From: Zygnema cylindricum
Taxonomy: Eukaryota > Streptophyta > Zygnematophyceae > Zygnematales > Zygnemataceae
Assembly (NCBI GenBank): GCA_037447655.1
Contig: JBBHKE010000284.1
Coordinates: 16,906-80,905 of the forward strand
Reading direction: 5' to 3'
DNA length: 64,000 nucleotides
Notes under the pieces: model-generated
What the model was told of the DNA's origin: nothing
Seen by the model: only the letters and a program-made list of their open reading frames with translations
The model's database searches: none
Shown: positions 38,917-52,190 of the stretch, one piece after another
How the letters are laid out: each line of letters starts with the position of its first letter
How positions within the stretch are numbered: the stretch's first letter is position 1
Program-made: the position numbers and the translations under genes

Positions 38917-39189
38917 AACACATTAAATCCAGTGTTAAGAACAATAGCGATTGACAAACACATTAAATCCATTGTTAATAACAATAGGGATTGACAAACC
39001 CATTAATTCCATTGTTAAAAACATAGCGATTGTTAAACACATTAAATCCATTGTTAAGAACAATAGCGATTGACAAACACATTAAAACCATTGTTAAGAA
39101 CAATAGCGATTGAAAAACACATTAAATCTATTGTTAAGAAGAATAACGATTGACAAACACATTAAATCCACTATTAAGAACAATAGCGA
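38917..39189. repeat. satellite written backwards (mirror, not reverse complement)
   Basis: Seven 40-bp units whose consensus, with a core reading ATTGTTAAGAACAATAGCG, looks like a different satellite. Read from right to left without complementing, every unit becomes the ordinary satellite. The first three units (38917-39035) are the exact mirror of 39211-39329 apart from one mismatch (38917 pairs with 39329, 39035 with 39211), and the mirror continues through 39190-39210. No known process copies DNA in this orientation, so this is most likely a processing error next to the gap. Confidence 0.92.
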
Positions 39190-42100
39190 ATTTTTACCTA
39201 AATTACACAAATTGTTAGCAATACAAAAATTGTTACCTTAATTACCCAAACAGTTAGGGATAACAATAATTGTTACCTAAATTACACAAACAGTTAGCGA
39301 TAACAAGAATTGTGACCTAAATTACACAAACACTAAGCGATAATAAGAGTTGTAACCTAAATTATAGAAACAGTTAGCGATAACAAAAATTGTTACCTAA
39401 ATTACACAATCTGTTATTGATAACAAGAATTGTAACCTAAATTACACAAATTGTTAGCAATCACAAAAATTGTCACCTAAATTACACAAGTAGTTAGCGA
39501 TAACAAGAATTGTTACCTTAATTACACAAATTGTTAGCGATAACAAAAATTGTTTCCTTAATTACCCAAACTGTTAGTGATAATAATAATTGTTACCTAA
39601 ATTACACAATTTGTTAGCGACAACAAGAATTGTTATCTAAATTACACAAATTGTTAACGATAACAAAAATTGTTACCTAAATTACACAAAAAGTTAGCGA
39701 TAACATGAATTGTTGCCTAAATAACACAAATTGTTAGCGATAACAAAAATTGTCACCTAAATTACACAAACAGTTAGCGATAACAAGACTTGTTACCTAA
39801 ATTACAAAAAACAGTTAGCGATAACAATAATTGTTACCTAAATTACACAAACAGTTAGCGATAACAATAATTGTTACCTAAATTACACAAACAGTTAGGG
39901 ATAACAAGAATTGTTACCTTTATTACAAAAACAGTTAGCGATAACAAGAAATGTTACCTAAATTACACAAACACTTAGCGATAACAAGAATTGTCACCTA
40001 AAATACACAAATTGTTAGTGATAACAAGAATTGTAACCTAAATTGCACAAACAGTTAGCGATAACAAAAAATGTTACCTAAATTACACAAATTTTTAGCG
40101 ATAACAAGATTTGTTACCTTAATTACACAAATTTTTAGCATTAACAAGAATTATACCTAAATTACACAAAAAGTTAGCGATAAAAAGAATTGTTACCTAA
40201 ATTACACAAACTCTAAACGATAACAAGAATTCTTACCTAAATTACACAAACATTTAGCAATAACAACATTTGTTACCTATATTACACAAATTGTTAGCGA
40301 TAACAAAAATTGTTACCTAAATTACACAAACAGTTAGTGATAAGAAGAATTGTGACCTAAATTACACAAACAGTTAGCGATAACAAGAATTGTTGCCTAA
40401 ATTACACAAACTGTTAGCGATAACAAGAATTGTAACCTAAATTACACAAACATTTAGCAATAACAACATTTGTTACCTATATTACACAAATTGTTAGCGA
40501 TAACAAAAATTGTTACCTAAATTACACAAACAGTTAGCAATAACAAGAATTGTTGCCTAAATTACACAAACTGTTAGCGATAACAAGAATTGTAACCTAA
40601 AATACACAAAGTGTTAGGTAACAAGAATTGTTACCTAAATTACAAAATTATTTAGCGATAACAAGAATTGTTACCTAAATTATACAAATTGTTAGCGATA
40701 ACAAGAATTGTAACCTAAATTACACAAATTGTTAGCAATAACAAGAATTGTTGCCTAAATTACACAAACACTTAGCGATAACAAGAATTGTCACCTAAAT
40801 TACACAAATTGTTAGTGATAACCAGAATTGTAAGCTAAATTACACAAACAGTTAGCAATAACAAGAATTGTTACCTAAATTACACAAATTATTAGCTATA
40901 ACAAATTTGTTACCTTAATTACACAAACAGTTAGCGATAACAAGAATTGTTACCTCAATGACACAAACTCTTAGCAATAACAAGAATTGTAACCTAAATT
41001 ACACAAATTGTTAGCATTAACATGTTTTGTTACCTAAATTACAAAAATAGTTAGCGATAACAATAATTATTACCTAAATTACACAAACATTTAGCGATAT
41101 CAAGAATTGATACCTAAATTAACCAAATTGTTAGCGATAACATTAATTGTTACCTAAATTACAAAAACAGTTAGCGATAACAAGAATTGTTACCTTAATT
41201 ACACAAACACTTAGCGATAATAAGAATTGTTACCTATATTACACAAATTGTTAACGATAAAAATGATTGTTACCTAAATTACACAAACTCTAAGAGATAA
41301 CAAGAATTGTTACCTAAATTACACAAACAGTTAGCAATAACAGCATTTGTTACCTAAATTACACAAATTGTTAGCGATAACAAGAATTGGTACCTAAATT
41401 ACACAAACAGTTAGTGATAACAAGAATTGTTACCATTTTACACAAACAGTTAGTGATAACATTTATTGTTACCTAAATTACAAATAAAGTTAACGATAAC
41501 AAGAATTGTGACCTAAATTACACAAACCTTAAGCGATAATAAGAGTTATTACCTAAATAACATAAACAGTTAGCGATAACAATTTTTTTGACCTAAATTA
41601 CACAAACAGTTAGCGATAACAAGAATTATGACCTAAATTACACAAATTGTTAGCGATAACAAGAATTGTTACCTAAATTAAAAAAACAGTTAGTGATAAC
41701 AGGAATTGTTACCTAAATTACACAAATTATTAGCGATAACAAAAATTGTTACCTTAATTACCGAAACAGTTAGGGATAACAAGAATTGTGACCTAAATTA
41801 CACAAACACTAAGCGATAATAAGAGTTGTTACCTAAATTACTTAAACAGTTAGCGATAACACAAATTGTCACCTAAATTACAGAAACTGTTAGTGATAAC
41901 AAGAATTATAACCTAAATTACACAAATTGTTAGCATTAACAAAAATTGTCACCTAAATTACACAAACTGTCAATGATAACAAAAATGTTACCTCAATTAC
42001 ACAAAGAGTTAGCGATAACAAGAATTGTTACCTAAATTACAAAAACAATTAGCGATAACAAGAATTGTCACCTAAATTACACAAACAGTTAGCGATAAGA

Positions 42101-45100
42101 AGAATTGTTACCTAAATTACACAAACAGTTAGCGATAACAAGAATTGTTACCAAAATTACACAAATAGTTAGCGATAACAAGAATTGTGACCTAAATTAC
42201 ACAAATTATTAGTGTTAACAAAAATTGTTACCTTAATTACCGAAACAGTTAGTGATAACAATATTTGTTACCTAAATTACACAAACAGTTAGCGATAACA
42301 AGAATTGTGACCTAAATTACACAAACACTAAGCGATAATAAGAGTTGTTACCTAAATTACAGGAACAGTTAGCGATAACAAAACATGTTACCTAAATTAC
42401 ACAAACTGTTAGAGATAACAAGAAATATAATCTAAATTGAACAAATTGTTAGCATCAACAAGAATTGTCGCCTAAATTACACAAACTGTTAGGGATAACA
42501 AGAAATGAACCTAAATTACACAAGTAGTTAGCGATAACAAGAATTGTTACCTAAATTACACAAATTGTTAACGATAAAAAAAATTGTTACCTGAATTACC
42601 CAAACAGTTAGTGATAAAAAGAATTGTTACCTAAATTATACAAACAGTTAGCGATAGCAAGAATTGTTACCTAAATTACACAAATTGTTAGCGATAACAA
42701 AAATTGTTACCTAAATTACACAAAAAGTTAGCGATAAGATGAATTGTTACCTAAATTACACAAATTGTTAGCGATAACAAAAATTGTCACCTAAATTACA
42801 CAAACAGTTAACGATAACAAGAATTAATACCTAAAAAACAAAAACTGTTAGCGATAACAAGAATTGTTACCTAAATGACACAAATTGTTAGTAATAACAA
42901 CAATCGAAACCTAAATTACACAAATTGTTAGCATTAACAAGAATTTTTACCTAAATTACAATAATAGTTAGCGATAACAAGAATTGATACCTAAATTACA
43001 CAAATTATTAGCGATAACAATAATTGTTACCTAAATTACAAAAACAGTTAGCGTTAACAAGAATTATAACCTAAATTACACAAACTATTAGCGATAACAA
43101 GAATTGTTACCTAAATTCGAAAACAATTAGCATTAACAAGAATTGATACCTTAATTGCAAAAATAACTAGCGATAACATAAATTGTTACCTAAATTACAC
43201 AAACATTTGAGAATATCAAGAATTGATACCTAAATAACACAAACAGTTAGTAATACTAAGAGTTCTTACCTAAATTACAGGAACAGTTAGTGATAACAAG
43301 AATTGTAACCTAAATTACACAAATTGTTAGCGATAACAAAAATTGTTACCTAAATTACAAAAACAATTAGCGATAACAAGAATTGTTACCTAAATTACAA
43401 AAACAATTAGGGATAACAATAATTGTTTCCTAAATTACACAAACAATTAACGATAACAAGAATTGTAGCCTAAATTACACAAACAGTTAGAGATAACAAG
43501 AATTGTTACCTTAATTACACAAATTGCTAGCGATAACAAAAATTGTTACCTAAATTACAAAAATAATTAGCGATAACAAGAATTGTCACCTAAATTACAC
43601 ACATTGTTAGTGATAACAAGAATTGTAACCTAAATCACACAAAGAGTTAGCGATAACAAGAATTGTCACCTAAATTACACAAATTGTTAGCGATAACAAA
43701 AATTGTTACCTAAAACAATTAGCGAGATCAAGAATTGTTACCTTAATTACAAAAACAATTAGGGATAACAATAATTGTTTCCTAAATTACACAAACAGTT
43801 AACCATTACATGAGTTGTAGCCTAAATTACACAAACAGTTAGAGATAACAAGAATTGTTACCTTAATTACACAAATTGTTGGCATAAACAAGATTTGTTA
43901 CTTAAATTACACTATCTGTGAGCGATAACAAGAATTGTTACCTAAATTACACAAACCGTTAGTGATAACAAGAATTCTTACCTAAATTACACAAATTGTT
44001 AGCGAGAACAAGAATTGTTACCTAAATTACACAAACAGTTAGAGATAACCAGAATTGTTACCTAAATTACAGAAACAGTTAGCGATAACAAGAATAAACC
44101 CTAAATAACACAAACAATTAGCGATCACAAGAATTGTTACCTAAATTACAAAAAAAAATAGTGATAACAAGAATTGTTACCTAAAGTACACAAATGGTTA
44201 GCGATAACAAGAATTATTACCTAAATTACACAAACTGTTAGCGATAACAAGGATTGTAACCTAAATTACACAAATTGTTAGCATTAACAAGAAATAATAC
44301 CTAAATCACAGAAACATTTTGCGATAACAAGAGTTGTTACCTAAATCACAAGAATAATTAGCGATAATAAGAATTCTTACCTAAATTACACAAAGTGTTA
44401 CTAATAACAAGAATTGTAACCTAAATTACACAAACAGTAAGCGATAACAAGAATTGTTACCTAAATTACACAAATTGTTAGCGATAACAAGATTTGTTAC
44501 CTTAACTACACATATTGTTAGCATTATTAACAATTGTTACCTAAATTACACAAACTGTTAGCGATAACAATAATTTTTACCTAAATTACACAAATTGTTA
44601 GCGATAACAAGATTTGTTAGCTTAATTACACATATTGTTAGCATTATTAACAATTGTTACTTAAATTACAGAAACAGTTAGCGATAACAAGAATTAATAC
44701 CTAAATTACACAAACAGTTAGCGATCACAAGAATTGTTACCTAAATTACAAAAACAGTTAGCGATAACAAGAATTGTTACCTAAATTACACATACGATCA
44801 GCGATAACAAGAGTTATTACCTAAATTACACAAACTATTAGGGCTAACAAGAATTGTAACCTAAATTACACAAATTGTCAACAATAATAAGAATTCTTAC
44901 CTAAATTACACAAATTGTTAGCGAAAACAAGATTTGTTACCTTAACTACATATATTGTTAGCATTATTAACAATTGTTACTTAAATTACACAAACTGTTA
45001 GCGATAACAAGAATTGTTACCTAAATTACACAAATAGTTAGCCATCACAAGAATTGTTACCTAAATTTCACATACGATTAGCGATAACAAGAGTTATTAC

Positions 45101-48100
45101 CTAAATTACAGAAACTATTAGGGCTAACAAGAATTGTAACCTAAATTACACAAATTGTCAACAATAACAAGAATTGTTACCTAAATGACAAAAACAGTTA
45201 GCAATAACAAGAATTGTCACCTAAATTATACAAATTGTTAGCGATACCAAGATTTGTTACCTTAATTAAACCAACAGTTAGCAATAACAAAAAATGTTAC
45301 CTATAATACACAAATAGTTAGCGATAACAAGAATTGTTACCTAAATTACACAAACTGTTAGTGATAACAAGAATTGTAACCTAAATTACACAAACAGTTA
45401 GCGATAACAAGAATTGTCACCTAAATTACACAAATTGTTAGTGATAACAAGAATTGTAACCTAAATTACACAAATAGTTAGCGATAACAATAATTGTTAC
45501 CTAAATTACACAAATTGTTAGCATTAACAAGAATTGTTACCTAAATTACACAAACAGTTAGATAGAATATGATTTGTTACCTAAATGAGAGAAACTCTTA
45601 GCAATAATAAGAATTGTTACCTAAATTACACAAAATATTAGCGATAACAAAAATTGTTACCTAAATTACAAAAACAGTTAGCGATACCAAGAATTGTTAC
45701 CAATTTTACAAAAACAATTAGCGATAACAAGAATTATTACCTAAATTTCCCAACCGTTAGCGATAAAAAGAGTTGTTACCTAAATAACAAGAACAGTTAA
45801 TGATAACAAGAATTAATACCTAAATTACAAAAATAGTTAGCGATAACAAGAATTGTTACCTATATTACACAAACTATTAGTGATACAAGAATTGTAACCT
45901 AAATTACACAAACAATTAGCGATAACAAGAATTGTTACCTAAATTACACAAATTGTTAGCGATAACAAGATTTGTTACTTTGATTACATAAATTGTTAGC
46001 ATTAAGAAGAATTGGTACCAAAATAATAGAAACTGTTAGCGATAACAAGAATTGTTACCTAAATTACACAAACAGTTAGCGATAACAATAATTGTTACCT
46101 AAATTACACAAAATGTTAGCGATAACAAAAATTGTTTCCTAAAATACACAAATAGTTAGGGATAACAAGAATTGTTACCTAAATTACAGAAACAGTTAGC
46201 AATAACAATAATTATTACCTAAATTACACAAACAGTTAGCGATCACAAGAATTGTTACCTAAATTACAAAAACAGTTAGCGATGACAAGAATTGTTACCT
46301 AAATTACACAAACGGTTAGCGATAACAATAATTATTACCTAATTACAAAAATAGTTAGCGATAACAAGAATTTTTACCTAGATTTCACAAACAGTTATCA
46401 ATAACAAGAATTGTTACCTAAATTACACAAATTGTTAGCGATACCAATAATTCTTACCTAAATTACACAAACAGTTAGCGATAACAAGAATTGTTACCTA
46501 AAATACACAAACAGTTAGCGATAACAAGAATTGTTACCTAAATTACACAAATAGTAAGCGATAACAAGAATTGTTACCAGAATTACACAAATTGTTAGTA
46601 ATAACAAGAATTGTAACCTAAATTACACAGCATTTAGCGATAACAAGAATGGTTACCTAAATTACACAAATTGTTAACGATAACAAGATTTGTTACCTTA
46701 ATTACACAAATCGTTAGCATTAACAAGAATTGTTACCTAAATTACACAAATTGTTAGCGATAACAAGAATTCTTACCTAAATTACACAAACAGTTAAAAA
46801 TAACAAAAATTGTTACCTAAATTTTACCAATTGTTAGCGATAACAAGAATTGTAACCTAATTTACAAAAACATTTAGGGATAAGAAGAATTGTTACCTAA
46901 ATTATAGAAACAGTTAGTGATAACAAGAATTTATACCTAAATCACAGAAACAATTATCGATAATAAGAGTTACCTAAATTACACAAAGTGTTACTAATAA
47001 CAAGAATTCTAACCTAAATTACACAAACAGTAAGCGATAACAAGAATTGTTACCTAAATTACACAAATTGTTAGCGATAACAAGATTTGTTACCTTAATT
47101 ACACATATTGTTAGCATTATTGACAATTGTTATTTAAATTACACAAACTGTTAGCGATAAAAATTGTTACCTAAATTACAAAAATAGTTAGCGATAACAA
47201 GAATTGTTACCTAAATTACAGAAACAATTCGCAATAACAAGTTTTAAGACCTAAATTACAAAAATAGTTAGCGATAACAAGAATTGTTACCTAAATTACA
47301 CAAATTGTTAGCAATAACAAAAATTGTAACCTAAATTACAAAAACAGTTAGCGATAACAAGAATTGTTACCTATTTTAAACAAACAGTTAGTGATAACAA
47401 GAATTGTTACCTAAATTACAAAAACAATTAGCAATAACAAGAGTTGTTACATAAATTACAAGAATAATTAGCGATAATAAGAATTCTTACCTAAATTACA
47501 CAAATTGTTAGCGAAAACAAGATTTGTTACCTTAACTACACATATTGTTAGCATTATTAACAATTGTTACTTAAATTACACAAACTGTTAGCGATAATAA
47601 GAATTATTACCTAAATTACACAAATAGTTAGCCATCACAAGAATTGTTACCTAAATTACACATACGATTAGCGATAACAAGAGTTATTACCTAAATTACA
47701 GAAACTATTAGAGCTAACAAGAATTGTAACCTAAATTACACAAATTGTCAACAATAACAAGAATTGTTACCTAAATAACAAAAACAGTTAGCAATAACAA
47801 GAATTGTCACCGAAATTATACAAATTGTTAGCGATACCAAGAATTGTTACCTAAATTAAACCAACAGTTAGCAATAACAAAAAATGTTACCTAAAATACA
47901 CAAACAGTTAGCGATAACAAGAATTGTTACCTAAATTACACAAACTGTTAGTGATAACAAGAATTGTAACCTAAATTACACAAACAGTTAGCGATAACAA
48001 GAATTGTCACCTAAATTACACAAATTGTTAGTGATAACAAGAATTGTAACCTAAATTACACAAATAGTTAGCGATAACAATAATTGTTACCTAAATTACA

Positions 48101-48350
48101 CAAATTGTTAGCATTAACAAGAATTGGTACCTAAATAATAGAAAATGTTAGCGATAACAAGAATTGTTACCTAAATTACACAAACAGTTAGCGATAACAA
48201 TAATTGTTACCTAAATTTTACCAATTGTTAGCGATAACAAGAATTGTAACCTAATTTACAAAAACATTTAGGGATAAGAAGAATTGTTACCTAAATTATA
48301 GAAACAGTTAGTGATAACAAGGATTAATACCTAAATTACACAGACAGTAA
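39190..48350 (+). repeat. 40-bp satellite array, block 5
   Basis: About 230 units, rich in the subvariant with TTGTTAGCGATAACAA, a hairpin with 6-bp arms around GCGA. A block of about 645 bp at 44891-45535 recurs at 47481-48125 at a constant offset of 2590 bp. Shorter pieces of 46002-46110 and 46805-46935 recur at 48113-48345, so the right end is a mosaic of duplicated segments. The array ends at about 48350. No gene. Confidence 0.97.
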
Positions 48351-49082
48351 CTTTGACAGACTATAACATTTAGAAAAACGTCCCAATGGTTCTGAAATAT
48401 ACCACAGTGAAGATAACATACAAAAGAACACACACAGAAAATTTCAATGAATTCTGCTCACAGATTTGTGAGATATGCAGAAATGAAATTACATAAAAAT
48501 AAGTGCACAATTTTCATATCATTTGTTCCTAATGAATCAAATTCACTAAGTCCTACTTCTATACACCGAAACTACACTAAGCTGTACGGAGGCATTCTAA
48601 CCATATACATAACATTCTAACACAACAAATACTATAAGTATACCTATGTACTGAAGGTATGTCATTAACCACATTCTCAACACTAAACAACTAATTTACT
48701 ACATACAAATTTCTATTCTACCAAATATTTACACCGAAGTTCTGACAACGTAAAGTGATAGTGATCTAGTCACGCCTCGTCAGTATTTGTTAGCGATTGT
48801 TGTCAGCCATCCGATTAGAGGATTTGGCACCGTAGAACTGACTTCACGAAGTCGCGTGGTCCTGCCAAATTTCTGTACGTCCACGAAGGTCATACTCACG
48901 TATTTCTCTCAAGTATCGATGTGTGTCCCAAGTGTGAATGAACCGTGAACTCCCAACTTCACCGTCAAACTAATTTTGGTAACCACTGAAACGAACTCAA
49001 CCAAAAATAGCTTAAGTCCTGAATAGCTCTCTCTCCCTCACAGCTGAGCCATAGAGAGGACTAAACCTTTCTAAACACAACA
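48351..49082 (-). repeat. copia-C 3' LTR
   Basis: Non-satellite sequence between the array and the polypurine tract (minus strand GCTTTAGGGGAG at about 49083-49094). On the minus strand it begins TGTTGTGTTTAGAAAGG. The other boundary is uncertain (near 48354) because no second LTR is present. It contains TTGTTAGCGATTGTTG at about 48787, which shares the satellite core GTTAGCGAT. Confidence 0.7.
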
Positions 49083-49105
49083 CTCCCCTAAAGCTTTAGA
49101 CTCTG

Positions 49106-49500
49106 CTAGTCACTCAGTCCACATGCCTCTCTACAGAACTTCAATTTGGGAGCAGGTAAGGGTTTTGTCATCATATCAGGCACCACTTGCTCATCCGATA
49201 AATAACTCAATTTTAAGACTTTTCCCATCACGTTTTCTCTTACAAAATGTAGCTTGATATCAATGTGCTTAGCGTTAAAATGATGACTGGGATAAGAAGC
49301 AATAGCAATTGCTGCCTGATTGTCACACCACACTATTTGTGGTCCAAATTGCATAAAGAGAAGCTCTTGGGGAAGAGACTTTACTCAAAGTAACTCCTTA
49401 ACTGCCGAGCTGGCAACCATGTACTAAGCCTCCATAGTAGACTGAGCTTTTACCTTCTGAAAATTTGCTGCTCCAGCAGCAAGTTCCACTTTCGATCTTC
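49106..49500 (-). pseudogene. copia-C RNase H domain
   Basis: Minus strand: VWCDNQAAIAIASYP, FNAKHIDIKLHFVRENV, VPDMMTKPLPAPKLKFCREACGLSD and a stop. The upstream half (about 49360-49500; SSAVKELL-like and STMEA-like traces) is broken by stops and a frameshift. Confidence 0.85.
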
Positions 49501-49508
49501 AAATCTCC

Positions 49509-50833
49509 TTAGCTAGCATCGCTCCAAATATGAATGTTGACTTCCCCTCCACTGAGAGAGAGTCTAAGATTTCGAGTTCCTGCAAGATAACGAAGAACTC
49601 TCTTTGTTGCCCCATAGTCCGACTTCCTTGGATTTTGCATGCTTCGGCTCAAGGCTCCAACCGCTGCTGCGATGTCGGGATGAGTACAATTCATGAAATA
49701 AATGAGGCTTCCGACAATCTGCTTGTAAAGAATGTGAGACATAGAATCTGCCTCCCCTGAATCTAAGAAATCATCAACCAAAACACCACCATGCGTTTCC
49801 GTGCCTTCCAATTTCTGCCTTGATTCCATAGGAGTGGCACTCCCCTTTGCTTCTGACATGCCAAACTTTTCTAACATGTTCTTCATTGCTTCCTTTTGAG
49901 TTAAATAAATAATTTTATGTTTCCTGTCTCTTTTTACTTGAATTCCTAGAATATACTTAGCCTCACCCAAGTCTTTCATTTCAAACAAGGAATTCAAAGC
50001 TGATTTTATTTATTAATCTCATTGATGGATTTGATAATTAGTAGCAAATCATTTAGATAAACTGCCACATAAATCACTCTATCATCACCTTGCATTACAT
50101 AGACTAAGTGATTTAAACTGACCTTGGTAAAGCTAAGATTGGTTAAAAACTCATCTAATTTCATGTTCTATTGTCTCGGAGCCTGTTTCAAACCATACAG
50201 GGACTTCAACAGTTTACAGACCAGATTTTCTTTCCCTTTTTCTGCATACATCTCTGGTTGCTTCATATAAATTACTTCCTCTAAATCACCATGCAAGAAA
50301 GCCGTCTTAATATCCATCTGATGTAATTTCATATCCTCTATTGCAGCAAGAGATAGCAAATCTCTAACAGTAGGAAAGCAAACCACAAGAGAGAAGGTCT
50401 CTTCATAATCAATTCTATCCTTTTGGCTAAATCCCTTAGCAACGAGTCTAGCTTTATATCTCTCAATTGTTTTATCAGGATTCAATTTTAATTTGAAGAC
50501 CCACTTACAACCGACAGCTTTCCGGTTCGGTGGGAGCTCCACAAGTTCCCAAGTTTGGGCTTCCATAATTGACTTTATCTCTTCATTTGCAGCCGGGATC
50601 CAATGATCCTTTTGAGGAAAGGAAAAAGCTTCATGAATAGTAAGCGACTCCCTTGTGCTTGCACAAAAAGCACTCTCAACTCGGTCGCCTCGAAGGCGAC
50701 TGCTTTGCATTCTTCCCCCTGGAAAATCTGACGCGGGAACTGTTGGTTCCCTAGCTTGCCGCACAAGGCGTGTATTGGGAGGAGCATCGACAAACGTGTA
50801 ATGCCGTATCACGTCGCCTGCATTTAATCCCAT
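49509..50833 (-). pseudogene. copia-C reverse transcriptase
   Basis: Minus strand: [58 protein letters not shown] and [10 protein letters not shown], with a TAG at 50168-50170. After the TAG come traces of NMKLDEFL, the catalytic box as YVAVYLNDLLL (YVDD changed to YLND), and the lower segment FEMKDLGEAKYILGIQVKRD and NCTHPDIAAAVGALSR (49509-49997). Unlike copia-A and copia-B, this copy keeps the Trp of TWELV. The N-terminal [20 protein letters not shown] is the usual linker between integrase and reverse transcriptase. Confidence 0.88.
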
Positions 50834-50872
50834 TTAATTGCATTTAATCACATTTAATCACATTAATCACAT
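50834..50872. repeat. AT-rich simple repeat at element junction
   Basis: About four imperfect copies of CATTTAATCA between the truncated copia-C and the gypsy LTR. It may mark the breakpoint that removed the 5' parts of both elements. Confidence 0.6.
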
Positions 50873-51882
50873 GGAAACGGTCCTTTAACCCCGAGATCAC
50901 ACTAACTTGTATTTTAGTATGGTTGGGTGCTGATAGATCCGTACAAGTGTTTGTCAGGCGCTGTGAAACCTGCGAACAGATTCGAGTTCGTAACATGTAC
51001 TTTAGTCCGTACAAATGTATTTGTCCGGCGCCGGAATTTCCGCGAACCAATTTAAGTTGCTGTCTGGATGATTGGCGAACCGAAACGTCATCTCGGAAAG
51101 ATGTCAGTACCAGCGCGAATTCGAACGCGCATCTACGGCCACAAATGGTGTAGACGAACGAACGATCTAGATTCGGACTGCACGCAGGTCCATTTTAAGT
51201 CGTGGACCCTTGGAGGTCGCACGCATTCACATGTAGCATAGGGAGGGTTTGTATCCATAGGTTGTAGATTTTGTAACGTAAGGCATACGATTCTGGTCGC
51301 CTATTGGCTAGAATTCAAACTAGGCGCAGACAACTATATAGAACGTATGTATTTGCACTAGGTTAGACTCTCAGCTGAAGGTTTCAGACTTAGTCAATTT
51401 TAGACGAATTCTGTGCTGACAATTTCGAGAGCACAGGAATTCTTTTTGGGAGATTCAACCTAAACTTTTATTATTTTCTTGTGAAATTGCCAGGAAAGTT
51501 TTTAGTGGCTATTTTTCTTGCCATTTAAGCGTTTTGCTGCATAGCTCTTACTCCTTTCTCTGTAAATCTGCCTTGCAATTTAATCTACACGGCTCACGCA
51601 GAAGCCTAACCGGTTTCCCTTCACTACTTCCCTCTTCCTATCAAGTGGATTGCTGCTCAACCTTCTATCTCAGGCTGTTGCTGAACCCTGGATTGTGATT
51701 GGACAATTTTGGGTTTGCTTGTGTGGTCGCTTGGTGATAGGGGATTAGGGTTGACTCTCTTTATTTGTTTTGTTTGTGGTTAAATCTGGTTATTTCAGAT
51801 TTGCCCGTGGTTTTCTACACTTTCACTTTATGTGTTTTGATATTTAAGTTAGATCTTTATTTAATCAAACTCCTGTAAGGAA

Positions 51883-51888
51883 TATAAA
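51883..51888 (+). promoter_or_regulatory. TATA box of gypsy 5' LTR
   Basis: AATATAAACCGACC lies in a conserved block, with GAGCCTAGTGGC about 10 bp downstream. The matching block in the 3' LTR reads AATATAAATAGACC (61810-61817). Conservation in otherwise diverged LTRs supports a promoter role; transcription would start about 30 bp downstream. Confidence 0.6.
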
Positions 51889-51942
51889 CCGACCAAGGAG
51901 CCTAGTGGCTATCCTTTGGCATATTATTCATATGCTCTCGAA

Positions 51943-52190
51943 ATTGTCGGTTTTTTCTATTTTCTGCATTTTCAAATTGTCAGTTTTTCCCTATTTTCTG
52001 CAATTTGAAATTGTCAATTTTTTTTATTTTCTGCATTTTCAAATTATCAGTTTTTCTATTTTCTGCAATTTTAAATTTGTCTGTTTTTTTCTATTTTCTG
52101 CATTTTCAAATTGTCTGTTTTTTTCTATTTTTTGCAATTTGAGACTTTCAATTTTGCTCCATTTTTTGCAATTTGAAATTGTCAGTTTTT
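51943..52190 (+). repeat. minisatellite in the transcribed part of the gypsy 5' LTR
   Basis: About seven imperfect copies of a 32-36 bp T-rich unit containing TTTTCTGCATTTTCAAATTG. The 3' LTR has only one or two related units near 61860-61930, so the array expanded in this copy after, or independently of, integration. Confidence 0.8.

Larger units (their letters stand above)
48351..50833 (-). mobile_element. copia-C: truncated Ty1/copia element
   Basis: A third copia family on the minus strand: 3' LTR, polypurine tract, RNase H and reverse transcriptase remain. Integrase, protease, gag and the 5' LTR are missing. The element is cut at about 50833, next to a short AT-rich simple repeat and the gypsy LTR. 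The reverse transcriptase has lost its catalytic YVDD (YLND here). Confidence 0.88.

Noticed and set aside
38917-39189. A second, independent 40-bp satellite family
   Set aside because: Reversing the string without complementing converts it exactly into the first family, with unit-by-unit matches to 39190-39329.
1442-48350. CRISPR-like array
   Set aside because: The 40-bp units are directly adjacent with no unique spacers, and the context is a eukaryotic repeat region.
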